Below are positions 28,657 to 37,360 of a DNA stretch of 64,000 nucleotides, one piece after another. The notes beneath the pieces were generated by a model, which worked only from the letters and a program-made list of their open reading frames with translations, made no database searches and had not been told where the DNA came from. Source of the stretch: Limnohabitans lacus (lineage in GTDB: Bacteria > Pseudomonadota > Gammaproteobacteria > Burkholderiales > Burkholderiaceae_C); assembly GCF_030053395.1 (NCBI RefSeq), contig NZ_JASGBH010000004.1, positions 62,001 to 126,000 of the forward strand, given 5' to 3'. The first letter of the stretch is position 1. Every line of letters starts with the position of its first letter. The translations under genes were made by a program, and so were the position numbers.

Positions 28657-29922
28657 TCAGCGCATCAAGCGACCCACGCGGGCGGCGATCTCGTCAACAC
28701 CGGCCTCAGGCGTTTTGGTGCGGGCCAAGATGGCGCTGGTGGTGGTGCGGATGATGTCCGACACCTGGCCATAGTCTTCCACCATCGGGCGGCTTTGGGC
28801 GCCCAACACGACCGGCAATGCGTCTTTGAACCAAGGCACTGCCTTGTTCACTTCGGCATCCGAATACACGCTTTGGAACACCGGCAAGATCGAGCCTTCA
28901 CGCGCGATGAACGCGCTGGCTTGCTTGGACGAGAGGAACTGGATCAGCTTGCCTGCGGCGTCCTTGTTTTTGCCGTAAGCGTTCATGGCCCATTGCCAGC
29001 CGCCCATGCAGGTGGCCGATTTGCCGCCGGTCATGGCCGGCAGTGGCATCACGCCCACTTTGCCTTTGACGGTGGAGTCGGCGTCGTCCTTGAAGCGGTC
29101 AAAGGCAAAGCCCCAGTTGATCGCAAACACCGCCTGACCGGCTTTGAATTCGTTGACGGTGATCGGGGTGGTGACTTCGGCCACGTTCTTCTTGATCACG
29201 CCTTGATCGACCATGGTCAACCAGCTTTGCAAGCCCTTGACTGCCGCAGCTTTGTCCAGCGTCAACTTGCCAGCGGCATCGTTGAACTGTTTGCCCTGGC
29301 CCCAGTAAGGCAACAAGAAAGTGCAGACCGCGCCTTCAATGGGCGCACCTTGGATGGACAAACCCTGCAAATTCGGCGCGTTTTCAGCCGCCATGATTTT
29401 GCGAGCCGCTGCAGACAGCTCATCCCAAGTCTTGGGCTCGGCTATGCCGTGCTTGGTCAGCAGGTCTTTGCGGTAGTACATGAACATGGCATCGCCCTGG
29501 CTGGGCATGGCGTACAGCTTGCCGCCGATCACGTTGGCATTTTGGTAAACCGGCAGGTAGTCATTTTTGAGGGCTGCAGCCCCACCGACGTATTTGTCCA
29601 GGGGCTCGATCCAGCCTTTGGAGGCGTATTGCGCGGGGTTGACGATGTCGATCAAGAACAGGTCAATGGCCGAGTCCTTGGCGTTGAGCACGGTGGACAG
29701 GTACTGGCGCTGCAACTCGGAGGTGGCGCCACCGGTTTCGATCTCGACCTTCACGCCAGGGTTGGCCTTGTTGTACTGCTCGAACAATTTGGCTTGCAGG
29801 TCTGGGCGCTGGTTGGGACCAACGAACACGCGCAAGGTGGTTTGCTGCGCCCATGCGGCGCTCACGGCCATGCTGCTGGCAAGTGCCAGCGCGGCCCATT
29901 TCAAAGTGACACGTTTTTTCAT
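28657..29922 (-). CDS. Sugar ABC transporter periplasmic binding protein, candidate SmoF
   Basis: A 421-residue extracytoplasmic binding protein of the MalE/ThuE cluster. The signal peptide MKKRVTLKWAALALASSMAV ends at AWA before QQTTLRVFVG. Family features: an N-terminal lobe with VFVGPNQRPDLQAKLFEQYN, a hinge/cleft motif GKLYAMPSQGDAMFMYYRKD, then YWGQGKQFND and GGWQWAMNAYGKNKDAAGKL. It should deliver a glycoside to the two downstream permeases. In Agrobacterium, SmoF of the sulfo-SMO cluster binds sulfoquinovosyl glycerol. I infer the same ligand from context only. Confidence 0.87.
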   Translation of the reverse strand: MKKRVTLKWAALALASSMAVSAAWAQQTTLRVFVGPNQRPDLQAKLFEQYNKANPGVKVEIETGGATSELQRQYLSTVLNAKDSAIDLFLIDIVNPAQYASKGWIEPLDKYVGGAAALKNDYLPVYQNANVIGGKLYAMPSQGDAMFMYYRKDLLTKHGIAEPKTWDELSAAARKIMAAENAPNLQGLSIQGAPIEGAVCTFLLPYWGQGKQFNDAAGKLTLDKAAAVKGLQSWLTMVDQGVIKKNVAEVTTPITVNEFKAGQAVFAINWGFAFDRFKDDADSTVKGKVGVMPLPAMTGGKSATCMGGWQWAMNAYGKNKDAAGKLIQFLSSKQASAFIAREGSILPVFQSVYSDAEVNKAVPWFKDALPVVLGAQSRPMVEDYGQVSDIIRTTTSAILARTKTPEAGVDEIAARVGRLMR

Positions 29923-29959
29923 GGCTGTCTCCTGGTTAACGAAGGTCTGAGGGGAAGAA

Positions 29960-31036
29960 TCAAAGGGCTTGGCCAGTGGCCGGGTCGAACAAATGCATGG
30001 CTGCGGGGTCCATGTACAGGGCGTGCGTGGAACCCGGTGCGACTTTGAAGCTGGCCGGGCATCGCGCCACCAACTCGGCTTGGCCCACCTGGAAGGTCAC
30101 CAGCGTTTCGGCCCCCAAGGGCTCGCTGATCACGACGCGCCCGGTCACGGTCACTTCGGCAGGCACATGGCGAGGTGCCAAAGCGATGTTTTCGGGGCGA
30201 ATGCCAAACACCTGTGCTGGCGAGTGCGCGGCTTTTTGGCCCAAAACTTCGGGCAAGGCGAACTGCACACCGCCCACATCGGCCTGACCGTTCTGCACGG
30301 TGCAATCGATCAGGTTCATGGGTGGGCTGCCGGTGAAGCCCGCCACAAAACGCGCTGCAGGCCGGTTGTAAATCTCATCGGGCGTGGCGTATTGCATTTT
30401 GTGGCCGCCACTGAGCACGACGATGCGATCGGCCAAAGTCATGGCCTCGACCTGGTCGTGCGTCACATAAATGATGGTGGCACCCAGGCGTTGGTGGAGT
30501 TTTTTGATCTCGCTGCGCATCTCGTTGCGCAGTTGGGCGTCGAGGTTGGACAGCGGCTCGTCAAACAAGAACACCTTGGGCTGGCGCACGATGGCCCGGC
30601 CAATCGCCACCCGCTGGCGCTGACCACCCGACAAAGCGGCCGGTTTTCGCTCGAGCATGTGGTCAATGCGCAGCAGCTTGGCCGCGTCCATGACCCGTTG
30701 GTGAATCTCGGCTTCGGGGGTTTTGCGCAAACGCAAACCAAACGCCATGTTGTCGTACAGGCTCTTGTGCGGGTACAGGGCGTAGTCCTGAAACACCATG
30801 GCAATGTCACGGTTGCGCGGCGGCTCGTCGTTCACGCGTTGGCCATCGATCAGCACGTCACCCGCCGTGATCGGCTCCAGCCCGGCAATCATGCGCAGCA
30901 AGGTGGACTTGCCACAGCCCGATGGCCCCACAAACACAACGAACTCGCCGTGCTGAATCTCCAGGTCGATGCCGTGGATGACCTTGTGCTGACCGTCGTA
31001 GCTTTTTTGGACTTGCTGAAGTTGGACCGATGCCAT
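29960..31036 (-). CDS. Sugar ABC transporter ATPase (MalK/UgpC type), candidate SmoE
   Basis: A 358-residue ATPase with the MalK/UgpC layout. Walker A is GPSGCGKST (about residue 38), the Q-loop is AMVFQDYALYPHKSLYDNMA, the signature is LSGGQRQRVAIGRAI, Walker B is VFLFDEPLSNLDAQLR and the switch His is in YVTHDQVEAM. A C-terminal TOBE regulatory domain (about 240-350) includes FGIRPENIAL. It is first in the ABC operon, upstream of the binding-protein gene by 37 bases. It energises import by the permease pair. Confidence 0.9.
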   Translation of the reverse strand: MASVQLQQVQKSYDGQHKVIHGIDLEIQHGEFVVFVGPSGCGKSTLLRMIAGLEPITAGDVLIDGQRVNDEPPRNRDIAMVFQDYALYPHKSLYDNMAFGLRLRKTPEAEIHQRVMDAAKLLRIDHMLERKPAALSGGQRQRVAIGRAIVRQPKVFLFDEPLSNLDAQLRNEMRSEIKKLHQRLGATIIYVTHDQVEAMTLADRIVVLSGGHKMQYATPDEIYNRPAARFVAGFTGSPPMNLIDCTVQNGQADVGGVQFALPEVLGQKAAHSPAQVFGIRPENIALAPRHVPAEVTVTGRVVISEPLGAETLVTFQVGQAELVARCPASFKVAPGSTHALYMDPAAMHLFDPATGQAL

Positions 31037-31052
31037 GGGTTATGGGTTTCTA

Positions 31053-31066
31053 TTGATGTTCATCAA
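31053..31066. promoter_or_regulatory. Inverted repeat upstream of the sugar ABC operon
   Basis: TTGATG-TT-CATCAA is an exact 6-bp inverted repeat, 16 bases before the ATPase ATG. It could be an operator half or a leader hairpin. The evidence is symmetry and position only. Confidence 0.3.
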
Positions 31067-31187
31067 GACGAACTGGATGTAAATGAATCATAGAGGACTT
31101 CACGCAGAACACGACATGGGGTTTTCGCCAAGCAATGAGAAGAAAAAGGGTGCTGACAAGCTGCGGTAAAGCACGCGATCGAAGAGA

Positions 31188-32321
31188 TCAATCGAGCAGT
31201 TTCAAACTGAAAGCTCCTTGGGTCAGGTCAATGGCTTGCCCGGTGCGGGCGGACTCTTGCGCCGCCAAGCCCATGATCACCGCCGACAAGCCATCGCGCA
31301 AACCGACTTCGACTTGGCCTTGGCCGCGAACCACGGCGTTGAATTTTTGGTGTTGGTACAAGGTCGAGCCGTTGTGGTCACCTGCGGCCAGGGCTTGCGG
31401 GTCCACCGGCACGTCCAGCTCGCGGGGGCCTTTGGGGTCTCGCGGGCTGATGACCAATTTGGGCACGGGCGCATCGCCCAGGTGCGCAGGCCAGAAACGG
31501 CCAGGACCCGGCACAAAGCATTCGGCCTTGCCTTGTGGGCCGACCACCGAGATTTCTTCTTGGTAACGCGCACCCTCGGCAAACATGCACAGCTCCAACA
31601 TCGCCCGCTGACCGGATGCGAAATCCACGATCACATAGGCGTTGTCCAAGATGTCGGGCGTGCCGTCGGGGTAGCGCTCGTCCAAGTGGTTGTGGTCCAC
31701 ACCGGCCGAGGCATAGACACGCACCGGTTCGCTTTGCGTCAGGTGGCGCATCAGGTCAAAGAAGTGGCAGCACTTTTCGACCAAGGTTCCGCCGGTGTAG
31801 CGGTTGAAGCGGTTCCAGTCGCCCACCTTGACCAAAAACGGAAAACGGTGCTCCCGGATGGTGATCATCTTGACCGGGCCGGTGTTGTGCTGCCCATGCA
31901 CCTCGCCCGCCAAGGCGGTCACGGGAGGCATGTAGCGGTATTCCATGGCCACCCAGATCGGCGCAGAGTAGCTGGCCTGCAAAGCGGCCAGGCTCCGCAC
32001 GTCGTCCATGCTGGTGCAAGCGGGTTTCTCGAGCAGCACCGGCAGCGGGCGCAGGCGGGCGATCTCGCGCAACTGGTCGGCATGGCAAAAGTTGGGGCTG
32101 GCGATCAGCAGGCAATCCACATCTTGGGCCATGACCACCTCGGCCAAGCTGGCGGCGCTTTGGGCGCCGGGCGCCAGCGCCAGGCTGCCGGCCAGCATGT
32201 GGGCATCGGGCTCAAAGATGCGCGTCACCTGCGCACCAGGCAGCAATGCGATGTTGCGCAAATGTTCTTGTCCCATCATGCCGCAGCCGATGATGCCGTA
32301 ACGGGTGGTGGTCGTGCTCAA
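31188..32321 (-). CDS. Gfo/Idh/MocA-family oxidoreductase, candidate NAD-dependent sulfoquinovosidase
   Basis: A 377-residue protein with an N-terminal Rossmann fold (YGIIGCGMMG, residues 8-17, then HLRNIALLPG) and the family lysine motif EKP at 98-100. The C-terminal sheet domain contains GDWNRFNRYTGGTLVEK and CCHFFDLM (Lys183, His186). The start is probably TTG at 32321, with GGAG upstream; a start at 32366 would overlap glpD. It may simply oxidise a sugar or polyol. GH109/GH188 glycosidases share this fold and use NAD for transient C3 oxidation. The cluster lacks a GH31 sulfoquinovosidase, so a GH188 (SqgA-like) role is attractive but inferred. Confidence 0.8.
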   Translation of the reverse strand: MSTTTTRYGIIGCGMMGQEHLRNIALLPGAQVTRIFEPDAHMLAGSLALAPGAQSAASLAEVVMAQDVDCLLIASPNFCHADQLREIARLRPLPVLLEKPACTSMDDVRSLAALQASYSAPIWVAMEYRYMPPVTALAGEVHGQHNTGPVKMITIREHRFPFLVKVGDWNRFNRYTGGTLVEKCCHFFDLMRHLTQSEPVRVYASAGVDHNHLDERYPDGTPDILDNAYVIVDFASGQRAMLELCMFAEGARYQEEISVVGPQGKAECFVPGPGRFWPAHLGDAPVPKLVISPRDPKGPRELDVPVDPQALAAGDHNGSTLYQHQKFNAVVRGQGQVEVGLRDGLSAVIMGLAAQESARTGQAIDLTQGAFSLKLLD

Positions 32322-32338
32322 AGTCTCATCTCCAGTGT

Positions 32339-33910
32339 TCAGTCGGCCAAGGTGTATTGCTTGCACAGGGCCAAAAATGCGTCCAATTGCGGGTCCAGCC
32401 CGGTTTCTTCATGCAGCAAAGCCGCCACGGCGGGTGCCATGCGTGCGGCCTGCCGCGCATCGAGAAACAAAGCGCGCCAGCGACGTGCAAGCATATCCTC
32501 CACCGTCATGGCCCATTCGGATCGTGCCGCAAAACGGACCATGGCCTCGGTCAAGCCCATGCCCAAATCGCGATCGGCACCCGGCATGGCCTGCACCAGA
32601 TCGGCTTCGCTGCCCCACAAATGCAGGCCCGGGGCCTGGCTGATGGGATGCACAGCTTGACCTGCAGCAGGTGCGCCCACCAGCAGATGCTTGGCCGTTG
32701 GGGCTGGCCCCTTCGCTGCGCGAGACAAATCGCCCTGGCCCACCAATGACTGCATCACCTGCGCGGCCATGCTGCGGTAGGTCGTCCATTTGCCCCCTGT
32801 CACGGTGAACAAACCCGGCGCTTCCCGGCGAATCAAGTGTTCCCGCGACATCTGGCTGGTGGCACCGCCCTTGGAGCTGTCCACCAAAGGGCGAAGGCCC
32901 ACCCACACGCTGCGCACATCAGCCCTTGTCAAGTCCACGCCCAAGGATTGGCGGGTTTCGCGGAATAAAAAGTCCAGCTCTTCTTGCAGCGGCAAGGGCT
33001 CCAGCGGCGCATCGCTGCGCGGTGTGTCGGTGGTGCCGATCAAGGTGGCCCCCAGCCAAGGCACGGCAAACAAGACGCGGCCATCGGCGGTGCGGGGAAT
33101 CAACACCGCCTCCTCAATGGGCAGGCGCTCACGCGCCACCACCAAGTGCACCCCCTGGCTGGGCTTGACCAGCGCTTTGACCGGCACTTGGCCAGCCCAG
33201 GGCTGCAAAACCATTTGCCGCAAAGCATCGACCCAGACCCCGGCGGCGTTCACCACGCAACGGGCTTGCAAGGTGGAAGTCTTGCCATCGCGTTCGTTGA
33301 ACAAACTGACTTGCCATCCTTGGGCCGAAGGCGCCAAAGTCGTGACCCGCATGTGGTTGTGCACGCTGGCCCCTGCCCGCTTGGCCGTTTTGGCCAAAGC
33401 CAGCGCCAGCCGGGCGTCCTCAAACTGCCCGTCCCAATAGCGCATGCCGGCCACAGCACCTGCCACCATACGCGGCAAGCCCGGCAAACTGCGCCCCAGC
33501 GCCTGATGCGAAAGCGCCTGTGTGGCTCCCAAGCCCAGGCGGCCCGACAACCATTGGTAAGCCTTGAGTCCCAGCCCGGTCCATGCCCAAGACAGCCAGC
33601 CAGCACCTGGCACCACAAAAGGCAAAGGCTGCGCCAAATGCGGCGCCAAGCCCAAAACGGTGGCCCGTTCGCGCAAAGCCTCGCGCACCAAACGCAAGCG
33701 GCCCTGCGCCAAATAGCGCACACCGCCATGCAGCAGTTTGGTGGACCGCGAAGACGTTCCAGAGGCAAAGTCACGCGCTTCCACCAGCGTCACGCTGCGG
33801 CCTTCGAGCGCAGCTTGCAGCGCCACGCCCAAGCCCGTGGCGCCACCGCCGATGACCAAGAGGTCCCAGACGGTGTCTTTGGATGAGGCATTCAAGCCTT
33901 GAATATTCAA
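32339..33910 (-). CDS. glpD: FAD-dependent glycerol-3-phosphate dehydrogenase
   Basis: A 523-residue aerobic respiratory dehydrogenase that oxidises glycerol-3-phosphate to dihydroxyacetone phosphate at the inner membrane. The FAD motif VIGGGATGLGVALQAALEGR is near residues 19-38, followed by ASGTSSRSTKLLHGGVRYLA, the GlpD signature. Later come VNAAGVWVDAL and VTGGKWTTYRSMA. The start is TTG at 33910 with AAGG upstream; no in-frame ATG precedes the FAD motif. The next gene, the Gfo/Idh/MocA protein, follows 17 bases later. It fits use of glycerol released from sulfoquinovosyl glycerol. No glycerol kinase is in the window. Confidence 0.93.
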   Translation of the reverse strand: MNIQGLNASSKDTVWDLLVIGGGATGLGVALQAALEGRSVTLVEARDFASGTSSRSTKLLHGGVRYLAQGRLRLVREALRERATVLGLAPHLAQPLPFVVPGAGWLSWAWTGLGLKAYQWLSGRLGLGATQALSHQALGRSLPGLPRMVAGAVAGMRYWDGQFEDARLALALAKTAKRAGASVHNHMRVTTLAPSAQGWQVSLFNERDGKTSTLQARCVVNAAGVWVDALRQMVLQPWAGQVPVKALVKPSQGVHLVVARERLPIEEAVLIPRTADGRVLFAVPWLGATLIGTTDTPRSDAPLEPLPLQEELDFLFRETRQSLGVDLTRADVRSVWVGLRPLVDSSKGGATSQMSREHLIRREAPGLFTVTGGKWTTYRSMAAQVMQSLVGQGDLSRAAKGPAPTAKHLLVGAPAAGQAVHPISQAPGLHLWGSEADLVQAMPGADRDLGMGLTEAMVRFAARSEWAMTVEDMLARRWRALFLDARQAARMAPAVAALLHEETGLDPQLDAFLALCKQYTLAD

Positions 33911-33995
33911 AATAACGCCTTAAACAATCAACAAACAGTGATTTATTCGATTCGTTTTTGATTGTATAGACCGCAAGACGCCCAATTGCGTTATT
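33911..33995. promoter_or_regulatory. glpD-glpR divergent control region
   Basis: This AT-rich spacer is flanked by an 8-bp inverted pair, AATAACGC (33911-33918) and GCGTTATT (33988-33995). Between them TTCGATTCGTTTTTG contains TTCG half-sites like those bound by DeoR/GlpR proteins. TATAGA at 33965-33970 could be a -10 for the plus-strand regulator gene. The GlpR operator is inferred. Confidence 0.4.
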
Positions 33996-34043
33996 CTTCA
34001 CCAACTAGTGAAGACCCCTAGAACCACACCAGAAGCAACGCCC

Positions 34044-34823
34044 ATGGCCCTCAACCCCAGACAACTCGCCATCCTGCAGGCCGTGCGCGATCAAGGCAGC
34101 GTCAAGACCGAAGAGTTGGCCGAAGAGTTCGGCATCACCTTACAAACCGCTCGCCGCGATATCCAGCGGCTGACCGAAGCGTCGCAACTGGAACGCTTCC
34201 ACGGCGGCGTGCGTGCGGTCGATTCGTCCACACGCAACACCACCTACGTCGAACGACAGCGCACCCAGTCCGAGGCCAAACAAGACATTGCCCGCCAAGT
34301 GGCGGCGGCCATCCCACACGGGGCCAGCCTGTTCATGAACATCGGCACCACCGTCGAAGCCGTGGCCAGCGAACTGCTGCACCACCGCGACCTGCGCGTG
34401 GTGACCAACAACCTGCACGTTGCCCGCATCTTGGCGGCCAACCCGCAATGCGAAGTGGTCGTGGCTGGGGGCACGGTGCGCTCCGAAGACTTGGGTGTGG
34501 TGGGCGAAGCGGCGCTGAACTTCATCCGCCAGTTCAAGGTGGACATTGGCCTGATCGGCATCAGCGGCATCGACGCCGACGGCACCCTGCGCGACTACGA
34601 CATGCGCGAAGTCATGGTCGCCCGCGCCATCGTCGCGCAATCACGCCAAGTCTGGCTGGTGGCCGACCACAGCAAATTCGACCGCCCCGCCATGATCGAG
34701 ATGGCCCCGCTGAAAGTGGTGCACACCCTTTTTACCGACATCGCCCCCGCACCTGCGCAGCAGCGCTTGATGGCGGACTTGGGGGTGCGGTGTGTGGTGG
34801 CGCAAGCCCCAGTTCAAGACTGA
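34044..34823 (+). CDS. glpR: DeoR-family regulator, GlpR-like
   Basis: A 259-residue repressor. The N-terminal DeoR helix-turn-helix is NPRQLAILQAVRDQGSVKTE, then ELAEEFGITLQTARRDIQRL (residues 4-45). The sugar-phosphate-sensing domain carries SLFMNIGTTVEAVASELL, VVVAGGTVR and DIGLIGISGIDADGTLRDYD. The latter motifs are those of GlpR, which responds to glycerol-3-phosphate. It is divergent from glpD with 133 bases between. The ATG at 34044 (MALNPRQ) is taken over a GTG at 34008 because it fits family length. Confidence 0.88.
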   Translation: MALNPRQLAILQAVRDQGSVKTEELAEEFGITLQTARRDIQRLTEASQLERFHGGVRAVDSSTRNTTYVERQRTQSEAKQDIARQVAAAIPHGASLFMNIGTTVEAVASELLHHRDLRVVTNNLHVARILAANPQCEVVVAGGTVRSEDLGVVGEAALNFIRQFKVDIGLIGISGIDADGTLRDYDMREVMVARAIVAQSRQVWLVADHSKFDRPAMIEMAPLKVVHTLFTDIAPAPAQQRLMADLGVRCVVAQAPVQD

Positions 34824-34839
34824 AGCCTGAAAAGTCGCG

Positions 34840-37254
34840 TCAGCTTTTCTTGCGTGGCGGCAAACCCGTGTGCTGAGTCAGCAGCTGGCCTTTTTTGGGT
34901 TGTCCCAAGCGCTTGGGCGCAGTAGACAAAGACACAGAGGACTTGCCCCCCGCACCCGTGCTGTTTTTGCGTCGGGCACTTTGGTAGCCCTCTTCGGCAA
35001 GCGGCTGCCAGTTGGGAATCAAATGGTGTTTGCCATTGCCGATCAAATCCGCCCGGCCCATGGCCTTGAGAGCTTCACGCAGCAAGGGCCAGTTGTTTGC
35101 GTCGTGGTAGCGCAAAAACGCTTTGTGCAAGCGGCGGCGTTTGTCGCCTTTGACCACGTCCACTTTTTCGCTGTCGCGGGTGATTTTGCGCAGCGGATTG
35201 CGGGTGGAGTGGTACATGGCCGTGGCCGTGGCCATGGGGCTGGGGTAGAAGGTTTGCACCTGGTCGGCCCTGAAACCGTTCTTTTTGAGCCAGATGGCCA
35301 GGTTCATCATGTCTTCGTCGCTCGTGCCCGGATGGGCGGCGATGAAGTACGGGATGAGGAACTGCTTTTTGCCCACTTCTTCGCTGTACTTGTCAAACAT
35401 CGACTTGAAGCGGTCGTAAGTGCCGATGCCCGGCTTCATCATCTTGGACAGCGGGCCGCCCTCGGTGTGCTCGGGCGCGATTTTCAGGTAGCCGCCCACA
35501 TGGTGCTGCACCAGTTCTTTCACATACTCGGGCGACTGCACGGCCAAGTCGTAACGCAAGCCAGAGCCGATCAAGATCTTTTTGATGCCCTTGAGGTTGC
35601 GCGCCCGGCGGTACATGTTGATCAGCGGGCCGTGGTCGGTGGTCAGGTTCTGGCAGATGCCCGGGAACACGCAGCTGGGTTTGCGGCAGGCCGATTCGAT
35701 CTCGGGGCTGCGGCAGCCCAGGCGGTACATGTTGGCCGTGGGGCCGCCCAGGTCAGAGATGACACCCGTAAAGCCTTTGACCTTGTCGCGGATGTCTTCC
35801 ACCTCGCGGATGATGGATTCCTCAGACCGGCTTTGGATGATGCGGCCTTCGTGCTCGGTGATGGAGCAAAAGGTGCAGCCGCCAAAGCAGCCGCGCATGA
35901 TGTTCACGGAAAAGCGGATCATTTCCCAGGCGGGGATTTTGGTCGCGTGGTCGTGGCTGCCGTTTTCGTCGGCATAACGCGGGTGCGGGCTGCGGGCATA
36001 CGGCAGGTCAAACACCAAGTCCATCTCAGCGGTGGTGAGCGGGATGGGCGGCGGCGTGATCCACACGTCCCGAGCGGTAGTGCCCTCCCCGTGTGCTTGC
36101 ACCAGGCAACGGGCGTTGCCGGGGTTGGTTTCCAGGTGCAGCACGCGGTTGGCGTGGGCATACAGCACGGCGTCTTGCTTGACTTGCTCGTAGCTGGGCA
36201 GGCGGATCACGCTTTTGTCGCGGGGCGGGACTTTGTGGGTGCCTTTGCCGCGAAGCAGTGACGCACCCGTGTTGATCGCCAGCAAGCTGGCTCCCACATC
36301 AACGGGCTTTTCTGTGGGAGCTGGCCTGCCAGCGATGGAAGCCGTGCTGCTGTTGGCGGCGTTGGGCACGAACTTCAAGGTCTGCACCTTCTGGTTTTCG
36401 CCCTCGGCCACTTCCTTGGCCTCTTCCTCACGCGCACAGGTCGCACCCTGCTCCCGCGCCTGGTCCGAGATCATCAAATACGGGTTGATGTGCGCCTCGA
36501 CGTGTCCGGGCGTGTCCACGCTGGTGGAGTCGATCTCAAACCAACCCTCTGGCGTTTCCCGGCGCACAAAGGCGGTGCCGCGCACATCGGTGATTTGCTG
36601 CACGGGCTCGCGGGCGGCCAGGCGGTGGGCGATCTCTACAATCGCCCGCTCGGCGTTGCCGTACAAGAGCAAGTCGCATTTGCTGTCCACCACCACCGAG
36701 CGGCGGACTTTGTCAGACCAGTAGTCGTAGTGCGCGATGCGTCGCAAGCTGCCTTCGATGCCGCCCAGCACGATCGGCACTTCAGGAAAAGCTTCTCGGC
36801 AGCGCTGGCTGTAGACGATGGCTGCGCGGTCGGGCCGTTTGCCGCCCACGTCACCCGGGGTGTAAGCGTCGTCGCTGCGGATTTTGCGATCCGCCGTGTA
36901 GCGGTTGATCATGGAGTCCATGTTGCCGCTGGTCACGCCCCAAAACAGGTTGGGTTGGCCCAAAGCCTTAAAAGCCTCGGCGCTGGTCCAGTCGGGTTGG
37001 GCGATGATGCCGACTCGAAAACCCTGGTTTTCCAGCATGCGGCCGATCACGGCCATGCCGAAACTGGGGTGGTCCACGTAAGCATCGCCCGTGACCAGAA
37101 TGATGTCGCAGCTGTCCCAGCCCAGTTGGGTCATTTCCTCGCGGCTCATCGGCAAAAACGGGGCCGTACCAAAGCGCTGCGCCCAGTACTTGCGGTAACT
37201 GGTCAGTGGCTTGGCATCGCGCGGGAAAAAGGAGACGTCGGTGAAGGCGTTCAT
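34840..37254 (-). CDS. ygiQ: YgiQ-family radical SAM protein with REP-derived insert
   Basis: An 804-residue radical SAM protein of unknown reaction. The N-terminal cobalamin-binding-like region has [20 protein letters not shown] and [20 protein letters not shown]. The radical SAM cluster motif is [16 protein letters not shown] (CxxxCxxC, about residue 453). Downstream are [34 protein letters not shown] and [11 protein letters not shown]. Residues about 307-327, in the variable linker before [17 protein letters not shown], are encoded by a REP-like inverted pair that stays in frame. It converges with glpR, 16 bases apart. Confidence 0.92.
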   Translation of the reverse strand: MNAFTDVSFFPRDAKPLTSYRKYWAQRFGTAPFLPMSREEMTQLGWDSCDIILVTGDAYVDHPSFGMAVIGRMLENQGFRVGIIAQPDWTSAEAFKALGQPNLFWGVTSGNMDSMINRYTADRKIRSDDAYTPGDVGGKRPDRAAIVYSQRCREAFPEVPIVLGGIEGSLRRIAHYDYWSDKVRRSVVVDSKCDLLLYGNAERAIVEIAHRLAAREPVQQITDVRGTAFVRRETPEGWFEIDSTSVDTPGHVEAHINPYLMISDQAREQGATCAREEEAKEVAEGENQKVQTLKFVPNAANSSTASIAGRPAPTEKPVDVGASLLAINTGASLLRGKGTHKVPPRDKSVIRLPSYEQVKQDAVLYAHANRVLHLETNPGNARCLVQAHGEGTTARDVWITPPPIPLTTAEMDLVFDLPYARSPHPRYADENGSHDHATKIPAWEMIRFSVNIMRGCFGGCTFCSITEHEGRIIQSRSEESIIREVEDIRDKVKGFTGVISDLGGPTANMYRLGCRSPEIESACRKPSCVFPGICQNLTTDHGPLINMYRRARNLKGIKKILIGSGLRYDLAVQSPEYVKELVQHHVGGYLKIAPEHTEGGPLSKMMKPGIGTYDRFKSMFDKYSEEVGKKQFLIPYFIAAHPGTSDEDMMNLAIWLKKNGFRADQVQTFYPSPMATATAMYHSTRNPLRKITRDSEKVDVVKGDKRRRLHKAFLRYHDANNWPLLREALKAMGRADLIGNGKHHLIPNWQPLAEEGYQSARRKNSTGAGGKSSVSLSTAPKRLGQPKKGQLLTQHTGLPPRKKS
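36275..36336. repeat. REP-like inverted pair inside ygiQ
   Basis: Two 24-base arms (36275-36298 and 36313-36336) are inverted relative to each other, 19 of 24 positions matching. Each arm is itself palindromic (CCAGC-TT-GCTGG and CTGGC-CT-GCCAG), and the differences between arms keep each hairpin paired. The sequence resembles the TGTGGGAGC-type REPs of Gammaproteobacteria. It is translated as part of YgiQ, including GASLLAI. Confidence 0.75.
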
Positions 37255-37360
37255 GAGATCAGGCTGGGGGTAGCCCCCTAGTGTAGGGGTTTGGGGCCTG
37301 TCGTGCGGCGCACTGGACCATCCACCCTGTCATCAACAAGGGCTCAGTTATCCTCAAGCC

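Noticed and set aside
28657..31036. Calling the sugar ABC system a maltose or trehalose transporter
   Set aside because: The SBP only shows general MalE/ThuE-cluster features; no alpha-glucosidase or trehalose gene is nearby, so neighbours argue for another ligand.
34840..37254. ygiQ as a pseudogene because of the REP-like insert
   Set aside because: The frame is maintained through the insert, all radical SAM motifs are intact and the insert falls in a naturally variable linker.
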